DNA of 39,279 bases from Thermoplasmatota archaeon (lineage in GTDB: Archaea; Thermoplasmatota; E2; DHVEG-1): assembly GCA_022848765.1 (NCBI GenBank), contig JAJISJ010000003.1:1-39279 (forward strand). Reading direction: 5' to 3'. This document shows, one piece after another, positions 30,103 through 39,279 of this stretch; within the stretch, counting starts at the first letter, position 1, and each line of letters starts with the position of its first letter. The notes beneath the pieces are model-generated. The model had not been told where the DNA came from. It made no database searches and saw only the letters and a program-made list of their open reading frames with translations. A program made the translations under genes and the position numbers.

Positions 30103-30468
30103 TTATCTTCCTTTTTTTGAAATTTTACCAATTGAATCAAGAGTTGATTCTCCAAATGTGTCAACAAGACTTTCTAATATTTTTGTGGAAATTTTATTTC
30201 CAACATTTTTTCTATCGCCTGAAGGAGAGTAAATGTATCTAACTCTTTTTTCTGTCTCGTCAAGTTTTCTATTTACAAAACCAGATTTAACTAATCTATC
30301 TAATGTTCCTGAAACACATGCAAGAGATAGATCATTACAAACAAATTGAATATCTGGCGATGTCATTTTTCTATTTTTCCAGAGTAATTCTAATATTCTA
30401 CCTTCATTTGGACTGAAAAATTTTGTTAATCCTTTTTTTTCGAGATTTATTCTTTCTAATTTAACCAT
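30103..30468 (-). CDS. BlaI/MecI/CopY family winged-helix repressor
   Basis: NEGRILELLWKNRKMTSPDIQFVCNDLSLACVSGTLDRLVKSGFVNRKLDETEKRVRYIYSP. Confidence 0.85.
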   Translation of the reverse strand: MVKLERINLEKKGLTKFFSPNEGRILELLWKNRKMTSPDIQFVCNDLSLACVSGTLDRLVKSGFVNRKLDETEKRVRYIYSPSGDRKNVGNKISTKILESLVDTFGESTLDSIGKISKKGR

Positions 30469-30471
30469 TGC

Positions 30472-30488
30472 TTTACATATATTGTAAA
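30472..30488. promoter_or_regulatory. Putative BlaI-type operator O1
   Basis: TTTACATATATTGTAAA, between TATA-like (30494-30502, minus strand) and BlaI start codon. Confidence 0.75.
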
Positions 30489-30530
30489 CAAGGGTATATA
30501 AGCTTTGTCATACAAGGGATAACATTTAAC

Positions 30531-30547
30531 TTTACATTTGCCGTAAA
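30531..30547. promoter_or_regulatory. Putative BlaI-type operator O2
   Basis: TTTACATTTGCCGTAAA, directly upstream of TATA-like TATTTATA (30549-30556). Confidence 0.75.
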
Positions 30548-30574
30548 GTATTTATAGTATGCGCAACATATAGG

Positions 30575-30591
30575 TTTACATTAGGTGTAAA
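30575..30591. promoter_or_regulatory. Putative BlaI-type operator O3
   Basis: TTTACATTAGGTGTAAA, over the predicted TSS and 2 nt before ATG 30594. Confidence 0.75.
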
Positions 30592-30593
30592 CA

Positions 30594-30683
30594 ATGTTTG
30601 TTAAATTAAAAAAAATTTTTAGATTAATTTTTCGACAAAAAAAAGTAAATAGGAGGTTTGATCTGGGTCTAATATTTTTATAA
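30594..30683 (+). CDS. Possible 29-aa basic small ORF (MFVKLKKIFRLIFRQKKVNRRFDLGLIFL)
   Basis: ATG in the same position relative to O2/O3 as the ABC permease ATG is to O4/O5. Confidence 0.4.
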   Translation: MFVKLKKIFRLIFRQKKVNRRFDLGLIFL

Positions 30684-30769
30684 TTTATTCTTACCTCCTT
30701 GAATGTTATAGAATATTTACCTCCGTTAAATAAAAATCTCAGATCATCCTCCCATCTTTTCTCCTATTT
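30647..30769 (+). ncRNA. Possible structured RNA / imperfect inverted repeat downstream of first operator-promoter unit
   Basis: AAATAGGAG (30647-30655) pairs with CTCCTATTT (30761-30769); GATCTGGG (30660-30667) pairs with CTCAGATC (30738-30745); TTACCTCC direct repeats in the loop. Confidence 0.35.
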
Positions 30770-30832
30770 GATTTTCCAATATTGTTAAAATTAATGGATA
30801 TAATTTCTTCAATTTAGTAATAAAATTGTTTG

Positions 30833-30849
30833 TTTACAATAACCGTAAA
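30833..30849. promoter_or_regulatory. Putative BlaI-type operator O4
   Basis: TTTACAATAACCGTAAA, directly upstream of TATATATAA (30851-30859). Confidence 0.75.
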
Positions 30850-30876
30850 GTATATATAATTTGAAAAACAATACTG

Positions 30877-30893
30877 TTTACAATTGGTGTAAA
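30877..30893. promoter_or_regulatory. Putative BlaI-type operator O5
   Basis: TTTACAATTGGTGTAAA, over predicted TSS, 3 nt before ATG 30897. Confidence 0.75.
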
Positions 30894-30896
30894 ACA

Positions 30897-32153
30897 ATGT
30901 TTTGGCGTATATTAAGAAAATCAATAACCAAAAGAAAATCTAGAATCGCGATTGCAATAATCTCAGTATTAATGGGAGCATCAATTGCTACTGCGTTATT
31001 AAGTGTATCAATGGATGTAAGTGAAAAAGTAGGTTTTGAATTTAGAAAATATGGTGCAAACTTGATGGTAGTACCAAAATCAGATATTATTGATGTAGGC
31101 TTTCCTGGCGTAGATTTTGGAGCTGTTACAGATCAGCGATATATAAATGAGAGTGATCTTTGGAAAATTAAAAGTATTTTCTGGAGAAATAATGTACTAG
31201 GTTTTGCACCATTATTATATCAGGTAGTAGAGATTGGAGATGGAGAAAATAATCAGAATGTGGTCCTTGCTGGAACATATTTCAATAAAGATATTGAAAT
31301 TATAGAACCATATTCTACATATGATGATCCTATTTTTAATACTGGAATTAAAGTAATAAGTCCATGGTGGAATGTTAATGGAAGTTGGATAGAAAATTCT
31401 AGTGATAATAAAAGTAGTATGGTTGGTATTAATGTTGCTGAAAAAATTGGTTTAAAAATTGGAGATACTTACACTATTTCATTTATTAGAGATTATGAAG
31501 ATCAAACTAATATCTCATATTATGATTTAACAATAATAGGAATAATTGAAACTGATGGTAATGAAGATAATCAAATATTTGTTAACTTACAAGTAGTTCA
31601 AAATATAACAGGTTTATCTGGAAAAGTACATACGGTCCAGGTTTCTGCTCTTTGTAATAATTGTCCAGTAGATACGTTTGCTTATGAAATTCAAGGAGCT
31701 ATCCCCTATGTAGATGCAAGATCGGTAAAACAACTTGTAAGCGCAGAGATGAATATATTAGGTAAAATTGAAGACATGATGTTTTTAGTAACAATAGTGG
31801 CACTACTTGCTTCTGCTCTTGGTGTAATGACTACAATGACAACCTCAGTTATAGAGAGAAAAAAAGAAATAGGTCTTATGAAGAGCGTAGGTGCTGAAAA
31901 TAAAAAAATTGTTGCATTATTTTTAGGGGAAGCAACAATAATTGGTATAGCTGGTGGTATTTTAGGATATATAATTGGATTTGCGCTCTCTCAGTTTATT
32001 GGGATGAGTGTTTTCAATACCACAATATCGTCAAGAATTGAAGTTCTACCTATTGCTATTGGAATTTCGGTCGGTGTTTCATTATTAGCTAGCATCCTAC
32101 CGGTACGAAGAGCAACGAAAGTAGAACCTGCAATAGTTTTACGAGGTGAATAA
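30897..32153 (+). CDS. MacB/FtsX-type ABC transporter permease
   Basis: MFWRILRKSITKRKSRIAIAIISVLMGASIATALL ... VIERKKEIGLMKSVGAENKKIVALFLGEATIIG ... ASILPVRRATKVEPAIVLRGE; supplied ORF starts at TTG 30861 but reads through operator O5. Confidence 0.85.
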   Translation: MFWRILRKSITKRKSRIAIAIISVLMGASIATALLSVSMDVSEKVGFEFRKYGANLMVVPKSDIIDVGFPGVDFGAVTDQRYINESDLWKIKSIFWRNNVLGFAPLLYQVVEIGDGENNQNVVLAGTYFNKDIEIIEPYSTYDDPIFNTGIKVISPWWNVNGSWIENSSDNKSSMVGINVAEKIGLKIGDTYTISFIRDYEDQTNISYYDLTIIGIIETDGNEDNQIFVNLQVVQNITGLSGKVHTVQVSALCNNCPVDTFAYEIQGAIPYVDARSVKQLVSAEMNILGKIEDMMFLVTIVALLASALGVMTTMTTSVIERKKEIGLMKSVGAENKKIVALFLGEATIIGIAGGILGYIIGFALSQFIGMSVFNTTISSRIEVLPIAIGISVGVSLLASILPVRRATKVEPAIVLRGE

Positions 32154-32156
32154 TCA

Positions 32157-32810
32157 ATGGAAAATCATGTTATTGATATAAAGAATATTTCAAAGATATA
32201 TGAAAACAATACAAGAGCATTAGACAACCTAAGTTTGATTATTAAACAGGGTGAATGGACATCAATTATGGGACCATCTGGATCAGGAAAAACTACACTT
32301 CTGAATGTTATCGGATGTCTAGATTCACCAACGAATGGAAAAGTAATAATTAATGGTACAGAAATTACAAAATTAAATCGCAATGAGCTTACAAGATTCA
32401 GAAGAGAAAATATTGGGCTTATTTTTCAACAATATCATCTAGTTCCATATCTTTCGGCTCTAGAAAATGTAATGATGGCACAATATTATCACAGTGTTGT
32501 AAATGAAAATGATGCAATTAATGCTTTGAAAAAAGTAGGATTGGATCATAGACTTGATCACATACCTGCTCATCTATCTGGTGGAGAACAACAAAGAGTT
32601 TGCATTGCAAGGGCATTAGTAAATGAGCCAAGAATACTTCTTGCTGATGAGCCCACAGGAAATCTTGATCAAAAAAATGGTGAGGTTGTACTAAAATTAA
32701 TCAAGAATCTCCACGAGGAAGGACATACTATAATTTTAATAACTCACAATCCACAAATAGGAAAATTAGGTGATAAACAGCTAAATTTAGTTGATGGTAA
32801 AATTAATTAA
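32157..32810 (+). CDS. ABC transporter ATP-binding protein (MacB/LolD-type)
   Basis: MGPSGSGKTTLLN Walker A, HLSGGEQQRVCIARAL signature, ILLADEPTGNLD Walker B. Confidence 0.95.
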   Translation: MENHVIDIKNISKIYENNTRALDNLSLIIKQGEWTSIMGPSGSGKTTLLNVIGCLDSPTNGKVIINGTEITKLNRNELTRFRRENIGLIFQQYHLVPYLSALENVMMAQYYHSVVNENDAINALKKVGLDHRLDHIPAHLSGGEQQRVCIARALVNEPRILLADEPTGNLDQKNGEVVLKLIKNLHEEGHTIILITHNPQIGKLGDKQLNLVDGKIN

Positions 32811-32836
32811 TAAATCATTTTGGAGGAATATAAAAT

Positions 32837-33415
32837 ATGAGTAAAAAATATAAAATAAATAAAGAAGAAATGAGTAGAGTAGAAAAAAGAAAAATAGAAC
32901 TAAGAAGAAGAAAACAAAAAAGAACAAAACTAATGATGGCAGCTTCATTCATACTTATTGCAATTATTGGTATGGTAATTGTCTATGCAGTATTTAGCAG
33001 TCCAAATGAAGATATATTAAATGATGAGAAAAATAAAACCCCTACAAATCCATCCGATATCACAACTGGGTCACAACTAAGTATATCCTTATCTGATATT
33101 GATAATAATGCAAAATTCTATAGTTATGATGTTGATGATGTTGAAATTAAATATTTTGCATTGACGGGTTCAGATGGAAAAGTACATGTTGCTTTAGATG
33201 CCTGTGATGTATGTTATGGTTCAAAAAAGGGTTATGTTCAAGTTGGGGATGTAATGCGTTGTGTCAATTGCGGGAATCAATATCCCATAAACAGTTTAGG
33301 AACTGAAAATACTCAAGGAGGATGCTGGCCAAGTTATATACCTATGAAAATTGAAGATGATAATATTCTAATTGAAAAATCTGATTTGGAAAATAAGAGA
33401 TATATGTTTATATGA
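32837..33415 (+). CDS. DUF2318-like Fe-S-type membrane protein
   Basis: One TM near N-terminus; VALDACDVCYGSKKGYVQVGDVMRCVNCGNQYPINSLGTENTQGGCWPSYIP. Confidence 0.85.
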   Translation: MSKKYKINKEEMSRVEKRKIELRRRKQKRTKLMMAASFILIAIIGMVIVYAVFSSPNEDILNDEKNKTPTNPSDITTGSQLSISLSDIDNNAKFYSYDVDDVEIKYFALTGSDGKVHVALDACDVCYGSKKGYVQVGDVMRCVNCGNQYPINSLGTENTQGGCWPSYIPMKIEDDNILIEKSDLENKRYMFI

Positions 33416-33585
33416 TTATTTTCCATTCATTTTCTAAGATTGTCTAATTCATCAATTATTCCAAAAGAAGGCCCTAATGTTGCTGATATACCCTTTTTAT
33501 TAAGGTTACGAATATTAGATCCTTTCACTCGTATTTTAGATATTATTTTAATGTTAATTATTTTTGGATAATACTTAAAATTATT

Positions 33586-35682
33586 TCAATTAAATAATTC
33601 CTTAAGATTTTTTAAATTTGTTATCGGTTTTTTACATTGATAATTTTCACATAAATAAACTGTTGTTTTATTTTCAATTATCTCATAATTTTTAAGATAT
33701 GAGCATAATTCTATAATCGATTTTTTTTCATCTTTACTAGAAATTTTAATTGAAATTGTATTTGGTAAATATTGATTCCTAATTTCATTTATAAATTTGT
33801 TAGTTTCTGTTTTATTTTTTCCTTCAATTATAATAATTTCAAAGTTAGGTCCTAAAGCAAAATCTAATGCGGATAATAAGAAAGTGTAACCACTTGGATA
33901 TCTAATAATATCTAGTGAAAATGAATTCATTATTTGACTTGCCATTTCTTCAAAATTTGAATTACTAGTAATTCTACTTAATTTTAAAAGATTCATAGCT
34001 GATACCGAATTTGATGATGGAATTGCTCCGTCATATATTTCCTTAGTATTCAATAATTCTTGGTTATCCTTATTTGAAAATTGAAATCCTTTACCTCTTT
34101 CATCCCAGAAATGTTTAATAAAATAATCATTAAGATCAAGAGCTTTAGATAAATATTTAGTTTTATGATTTGATTGATATAATTCAATAAGTCCCCAAAT
34201 AAAAAATGCATAATCATCAGCAAATCCCATAATTGCTGATTCTCCATCTTTGTATCTATGCAAAAGTTCAGTATTTTTTTTATACATATTTTTTAAAATA
34301 AAATCTGCAGTTTTCTCTGCAATATTTAAATATTCATCTATGTAAAAAACAAATCCTGCCTTGGCAAGAGCCGCGATAATCAATCCATTCCAATCTGTTA
34401 AAATTTTATCATCTTTTAAGGGAGGTATACGTTTACTGCGAATTTGAAACATTTTTGATAATATTTTATTTATTTCATCAGATGTTTTTATAATTTTTCC
34501 ATTCAATTCTTGTTTTGATTCTTCTGTTAAATCATTTTGAAAAATAACATTTTTTCCTGAGAGTTTATTAGTTGATTCTTCTAAGTAATTTCCTTCTTTT
34601 CTTATAATAAATTTTTTTTTAATTATTTCAAATTCATTTTTTGTAAGTATTTTTTGTAATTCATTATAACTCCATGTATAATATTTTCCTTCAACTCCCT
34701 CACTATCAGCGTCTTCTGCAGAATAAAAACCTCCTTCATTTGATTTCAAATCTCTTAAGATATAACTTATGATTTCCCTTGCAATTTTTTTGAATAAAGG
34801 ATTTTTTGTTGCTTGATATGCCTCAGTATATGCAATTATTAACATAGCTTGATCATAAAGCATTTTTTCAAAATGAGGGAGAATCCATTGTCTATCGGTA
34901 GAATACCTGTGAAAACCATATCCAACATGATCATATATACCTCCTTGATACATATCTGTAAGTGTTTGTTCAACCATTTTCAAAGCATATTTTGTATTTG
35001 TTTTTTTCCAATATCTAAGGAGAAATAATAAATTATGTGGAGTTGGAAATTTTGGAGCAATATTAAATCCTCCATGTAATTCATCATAACTAGTCAGTAG
35101 ACTTTCATAGGCTTGATCTAAGATTTTTTTATCAATTATTTTTTTTTCATTTTGATTTTCTAATTGAATTTTTAAATTATTTGTTATCTCTTTTGATGAG
35201 TCAATAAGTTTATCTTTATCATTATCCCATAATTTTTTTATTTTTGGTAATATCTCAAGCATTCCATTTTGTCCAAATCTACCTTTTTTAGGAATATATG
35301 TAGCAGCAAAAAATGGTTTTTTATCAGGTGTCATAATTATTGTTAGAGGCCACCCTCCAGAACCTGTAATCATTTGACAGAATTTCATATAAATGTTATC
35401 AATATCAGGCCGTTCTTCTCTATCAACTTTTATGCTTATAAAATTTTTATTAAGTATTTCAGCAACTGTCGTATCCTCAAATGATTCATGTGCCATAACA
35501 TGGCACCAATGACAAGTTGAATATCCAATTGATAAAAAAATTGGTTTATCTTCTTCTTTTGCATTATTAAATGCTTCATCAGTCCAGGAATACCAGTTCA
35601 CGGGATTATTAGCATGTTGTAAAAGATAAGGACTTTTTTCAAATCCAAGTTTATTTCTTAGTTTTTTTTGTTTTGATTTCAT
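33586..35682 (-). CDS. Thioredoxin-domain DUF255 (YyaL/SPATA20-like) protein
   Basis: [13 protein letters not shown]...[23 protein letters not shown]...[36 protein letters not shown]. Confidence 0.95.
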   Translation of the reverse strand: MKSKQKKLRNKLGFEKSPYLLQHANNPVNWYSWTDEAFNNAKEEDKPIFLSIGYSTCHWCHVMAHESFEDTTVAEILNKNFISIKVDREERPDIDNIYMKFCQMITGSGGWPLTIIMTPDKKPFFAATYIPKKGRFGQNGMLEILPKIKKLWDNDKDKLIDSSKEITNNLKIQLENQNEKKIIDKKILDQAYESLLTSYDELHGGFNIAPKFPTPHNLLFLLRYWKKTNTKYALKMVEQTLTDMYQGGIYDHVGYGFHRYSTDRQWILPHFEKMLYDQAMLIIAYTEAYQATKNPLFKKIAREIISYILRDLKSNEGGFYSAEDADSEGVEGKYYTWSYNELQKILTKNEFEIIKKKFIIRKEGNYLEESTNKLSGKNVIFQNDLTEESKQELNGKIIKTSDEINKILSKMFQIRSKRIPPLKDDKILTDWNGLIIAALAKAGFVFYIDEYLNIAEKTADFILKNMYKKNTELLHRYKDGESAIMGFADDYAFFIWGLIELYQSNHKTKYLSKALDLNDYFIKHFWDERGKGFQFSNKDNQELLNTKEIYDGAIPSSNSVSAMNLLKLSRITSNSNFEEMASQIMNSFSLDIIRYPSGYTFLLSALDFALGPNFEIIIIEGKNKTETNKFINEIRNQYLPNTISIKISSKDEKKSIIELCSYLKNYEIIENKTTVYLCENYQCKKPITNLKNLKELFN

Positions 35683-35752
35683 AAAATATTACCAACTTTT
35701 TTATCTTATAATGATAATTTATAAAAAAAGGTATTATATTTATTTTTATTTG

Positions 35753-36643
35753 ATGAATTTATCTGGATTACGTTATGAGGGCCCAATCTATAGACCCCCT
35801 AGTGAAACAAATAGTCTTCTTATACAGACAACAATAGGATGTCCCTGGAATAAATGTACTTTTTGCATGGTTTATAAGAATGGTCCAAAATTTAAAATTC
35901 GACCAGTTGAGGAGATTAAAGAAGATTTATTATGGGCGAAAAAAAATTATTTATTTCCAATTGAAACTGTATTTTTTCCATCTGGAAATAGTATTATAAT
36001 GAAGACTGATGATTTTGTTGAAATTTTAATTTATACCAAAAAATTATATCCTAATTTGAAAAGAATAACAATATATGGATCTTCTCAATATATTGTAAAA
36101 AAAGGATTAAAAGATATTAAAAGATTAGCAGATGCTGGTTTATCAAGAATACATGTTGGATTAGAATCAGGATCGGATGTTGTTTTAAAAAATGTATGCA
36201 AAGGATCAACATCAGATATACAAATAGAAGCAGGAGAAATTGTAAAAAAATCTGATGTTGAACTAAGTGAATATGTAGTACTAGGTCTGGGTGGGAAAAA
36301 ACATAGTAAACAACATATTTCAGAAACAATAAAAATTCTAAATATTATTAACCCAGATTTCATAAGAATTCGAACTTTTTTACCAAAAATTAATACTCCA
36401 ATATTAAATGAAATTGATTCAGGATCATTTAAAATTCTATCGCCTCATGAAGTGTTAAAAGAAACTTATGATTTAATTAAAGGGTTAAAGGTAACAAGTC
36501 AGGTATTAAGTGATCATTATACAAATTATATCCAAGTAAAGGGTAGACTTCCTGAAGATAAAGATGTAATGCTAAAATCAATTGATCAATCTTTAAAAAA
36601 AGATAAAAATGTTTTTAGAAAAATATATATTGGAACTGAATAA
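35753..36643 (+). CDS. Radical SAM protein
   Basis: YRPPSETNSLLIQTTIGCPWNKCTFCMVYKNGPKFKIRPVEEI; LSRIHVGLESGSD; start likely at in-frame ATG 35753 rather than 35711. Confidence 0.85.
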   Translation: MNLSGLRYEGPIYRPPSETNSLLIQTTIGCPWNKCTFCMVYKNGPKFKIRPVEEIKEDLLWAKKNYLFPIETVFFPSGNSIIMKTDDFVEILIYTKKLYPNLKRITIYGSSQYIVKKGLKDIKRLADAGLSRIHVGLESGSDVVLKNVCKGSTSDIQIEAGEIVKKSDVELSEYVVLGLGGKKHSKQHISETIKILNIINPDFIRIRTFLPKINTPILNEIDSGSFKILSPHEVLKETYDLIKGLKVTSQVLSDHYTNYIQVKGRLPEDKDVMLKSIDQSLKKDKNVFRKIYIGTE

Positions 36644-36708
36644 TTTTTTATTATAGTTCAATAAATTAGATACATTTTTTATAATGGCTAAATAATTTCC
36701 TAGATGCT

Positions 36709-37926
36709 ATGAATTATGATTATATCATAATAGGTGCAGGGGTGATAGGAAGTTCAACAGCATATCATCTTAAAAGATTAAATCCAAATTTTAATATTCT
36801 AATTATTGAAAATAATCATAGAGCAGGTTTTGGAAACACAGCAAAAAGTGCTGCATTATTTAGAAATTTATTTTCATCAAAAACAAGTAGAAAACTAGCT
36901 ATAAGTTCTATAAAATTTTATTATACAATTGCAGAAAAAATTAAGTTACATAAATCAGGCTATTTATGGCTTTTTTCAGAAAAACAATGGAGAGCTAATG
37001 AAAGCATTATTAAAAATTTAGATAAAGAAAATTTAGAAATAGACATTTATAATCAAGAAGAAATCCAAAAATATCTTAAAATCAATTTTAATTCAAATGA
37101 TAAATTTCCTGATATATTAAATGGTATTTTTTGTAAAAATTGTGGTTCTCTATCTGCTGTTGCATTAGCTGAATATTATGCAAATTCATTTATCAAATTA
37201 GGTGGAAAAATTATTTTTAATAAGGAAATAAAATCATTCAAATTATCTGGAGAAAAAGTATTATATGCCCCTTGGGATGAAATAAAAATTAATTATTTAA
37301 TAGATAATACTGGAGAAAAATATTATAGTAAAAACTTTGTTTTTGCAACTGGTGCATGGACTAATACTCTTCTTTCATCAATTGGAATTGCATCGTCTGT
37401 TTACCCTAAAAAAAGACAACTTTTTGGATTAAAAATTAAAGATTCTTCAAATATTTTTAATAAAAAAGATGAAAACTATCCTGCAATAATTCTTCCAGCT
37501 GGAGGTGTTTATATTAAACCTGTTTTAAAAAATAATACAATTATTGTGGGCTGTGCGGATGATTTAGGACAACCATATTATTTATCTGATTTTAATGCAA
37601 ATCCAGAATATTTCAACAAAGCAATTAAACCTGTATTATCGTATTACTTTCCATCCTTAAAAAATTATGAATTATATCTTCAATGGGCGGGATATTATGC
37701 ATATCATTGGCCGGATAAGAATCCCGTAATAGAAAATGTTTCAAATATAACGTGGGTTAGTGGAACATCAGGTAGTGGAATTATGAAAGCAGATGCGATA
37801 GGTCGAATAACCGCCACAAAATTACTTGATTATGAATATGCTGAACTCGCTGATAAATCTAAATTTAAAGTTTCAGATCTTTCGTTATATGAAAGAAAAG
37901 TAGATTTGGAAAAATTTATAATATAA
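36709..37926 (+). CDS. FAD-dependent oxidoreductase (DAO / sarcosine oxidase-like)
   Basis: MNYDYIIIGAGVIGSSTAYHLKRLNPNFNILIIEN Rossmann motif; WVSGTSGSGIMKADAIGRITA. Confidence 0.9.
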   Translation: MNYDYIIIGAGVIGSSTAYHLKRLNPNFNILIIENNHRAGFGNTAKSAALFRNLFSSKTSRKLAISSIKFYYTIAEKIKLHKSGYLWLFSEKQWRANESIIKNLDKENLEIDIYNQEEIQKYLKINFNSNDKFPDILNGIFCKNCGSLSAVALAEYYANSFIKLGGKIIFNKEIKSFKLSGEKVLYAPWDEIKINYLIDNTGEKYYSKNFVFATGAWTNTLLSSIGIASSVYPKKRQLFGLKIKDSSNIFNKKDENYPAIILPAGGVYIKPVLKNNTIIVGCADDLGQPYYLSDFNANPEYFNKAIKPVLSYYFPSLKNYELYLQWAGYYAYHWPDKNPVIENVSNITWVSGTSGSGIMKADAIGRITATKLLDYEYAELADKSKFKVSDLSLYERKVDLEKFII

Positions 37927-37936
37927 AAAGTTAAAA

Positions 37937-39279
37937 TTAAATTTTCCATAATCCACATATTATCGAATTAGCTATATATCCCTTAAATTCATTTGGATCG
38001 ATAAACCCACAGCAAGGATAACCTCCATAATTCTCATCTAATATTTTAATTGAAAATCGGTCTTCCGGGTTATAGCTTACTTCTAACATTTTAATTGGAA
38101 GAAATCTAAATCTCTGATTTGGATCTTTTTCAATGTCAGAAATTTTACCTATTAATATTGCCCATGATGATAAATTATCATAAAATATATTTTTAGGCAT
38201 TCGAACAGTTAGAGTCCCCCATTCACTTACATCAGAATCTTTTGCTTTTACTCTAACACTATATGTTCCTTGTTCGAACCATATATGTTCTACAATAATT
38301 TCTTCTCCAGGTTGATATGGCCCTAACCATCCACTGGTTGTTTCATCACCCCAATCAATATAATAATAAATTTCGTCATTATCAAGATCATTAGTGGAAA
38401 TTGTATATTCATATTCTGTTTCCGGAGCACCTCTATTTTGACCATTGATAGATGGAGCATCTGGTGGAGTATTGCCTTCTAAATCTAAAAATACTTTTAA
38501 AAACTCATCCCAATTTGTATCCTCTGCAAATAATGTTTCTTCATATGATGATAAAAGTTCATCGAATCTGAAACTACGGTTATAATCGACTTTTCTCCAA
38601 GGAATATAAAGACTAAGACCACACACAGGGTCATCTTCTAGATGAGCACAAGCAACAACAGCGTTATTATATTGAGTAATAATCTCATTTTTTAAATCTT
38701 CATATTCAGGATCATTAATCGATAAAAGCTCCAAAAATTGTACAGGATCAAGATAAAACTCAATATACCAAAGACGTCCTAATACTCGAGTATCTTCAAT
38801 TGCTTCATGAATTTCATCCCTATAATCTTCAATATTTACAATTAAAAAATCTGCTAAATCATCTAATGAGTTAACAATACTATTTATTTTTGATAAATCA
38901 GTTACAGTAAGAACAGTTATAATTCTTGACATAGGAAAATTTCTAGGTTCAAAATAATTGGCAAAACTTTCTGAAAACTCCTCAGACGTCATAAAAGGAT
39001 TATCAACAAGATCTGTAATAGGTTCAACATAAGGCCAACAATATGGTGGATTTCCTGCAGTAGCACAATCTTCAAAAGCTATATAATAATCAACAAATGA
39101 ACTTAATTGATAAGCTATTTCGGTCATCATTCCCATACATGTTTCAATACCAAGAATATCATTTACTTTTATAGAAATTTTATGTTTCCCCTTTTCCTCG
39201 TAGTAATATGGAACTGAGGTTAAGTTCAATTTACGATTTTTTAGCGTTCGATATGAAATCCATGTCACAGTAAAACTCT
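37937..39279 (-). CDS. C11 (clostripain-like) cysteine peptidase with PKD-like domain; N-terminus beyond right window edge
   Basis: ILGIETCMGMMTEIAYQLSSFVDYYIAFEDC...CWPYVEPI; ANYF; PKD-like IYYYIDWGDETTSGWLGPYQPGEEIIVEHIW; frame remains open to the window edge (SFTVTWISYRT). Confidence 0.8.
   Translation of the reverse strand, partial: SFTVTWISYRTLKNRKLNLTSVPYYYEEKGKHKISIKVNDILGIETCMGMMTEIAYQLSSFVDYYIAFEDCATAGNPPYCWPYVEPITDLVDNPFMTSEEFSESFANYFEPRNFPMSRIITVLTVTDLSKINSIVNSLDDLADFLIVNIEDYRDEIHEAIEDTRVLGRLWYIEFYLDPVQFLELLSINDPEYEDLKNEIITQYNNAVVACAHLEDDPVCGLSLYIPWRKVDYNRSFRFDELLSSYEETLFAEDTNWDEFLKVFLDLEGNTPPDAPSINGQNRGAPETEYEYTISTNDLDNDEIYYYIDWGDETTSGWLGPYQPGEEIIVEHIWFEQGTYSVRVKAKDSDVSEWGTLTVRMPKNIFYDNLSSWAILIGKISDIEKDPNQRFRFLPIKMLEVSYNPEDRFSIKILDENYGGYPCCGFIDPNEFKGYIANSIICGLWKI

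Noticed and set aside
33436-33540. Minus-strand open stretch ...VKGSNIRNLNKKGISATLGPSFGIIDELDNLRK* between DUF2318 and DUF255 genes
   Set aside because: Reads like protein and may be a gene remnant, but there is no good start codon or SD and no family I can name; left as unproven
35820-35880. Radical SAM motif CPWNKCTFC (Cx4Cx2C rather than Cx3Cx2C) as a possible novelty
   Set aside because: I recall this spacing in a broad family of radical SAM proteins with GCxxNxCTFC, so not unusual
38260-38300. TGTTCGAACC sequence resembling a tRNA T-arm
   Set aside because: Lies inside the C11 PKD-like coding region; no acceptor, D or anticodon stems found around it
1-39279. CRISPR arrays, transposons or rRNA/tRNA genes
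   Set aside because: No regularly spaced direct repeats, transposase motifs or recognisable structural RNA sequences found by reading

Overview
This is an AT-rich, intron-free, gene-dense window that looks archaeal. Reasons: TATA boxes sit about 25-30 nt upstream of several ATGs, some transcripts look leaderless, and there are many PKD-like secreted proteins. I infer a Thermoplasmatota/MBG-D-like detritivore, but this is not proven. About 27 credible genes are present. The dominant theme is an unusually dense set of exported hydrolases: arylsulfotransferase (partial), two tandem BPL_N-type amidotransferase-fold proteins, two related zinc metalloproteases, a C1A papain-like protease, a CPBP membrane protease, a linear-amide C-N hydrolase, M28, C25 (gingipain-like), M14 and C11 (clostripain-like, partial). 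The second theme is a metal/redox and regulatory block. It holds a CDF transporter, an IscU-like scaffold missing one ligand Cys next to a PaaK/CapK-like ligase, and a BlaI/CopY-type repressor with an M56-like peptidase. These lie divergently from a MacB-type ABC transporter and a DUF2318 Fe-S-type membrane protein. Five near-identical 17-bp palindromes (TTTACA-N5-YGTAAA) lie in the divergent region. Two pairs are each spaced exactly 44 bp and bracket a TATA box. This BlaI/M56-controlled ABC-DUF2318 locus is my best candidate for an undescribed system. I saw no tRNA, rRNA, CRISPR array or transposon.
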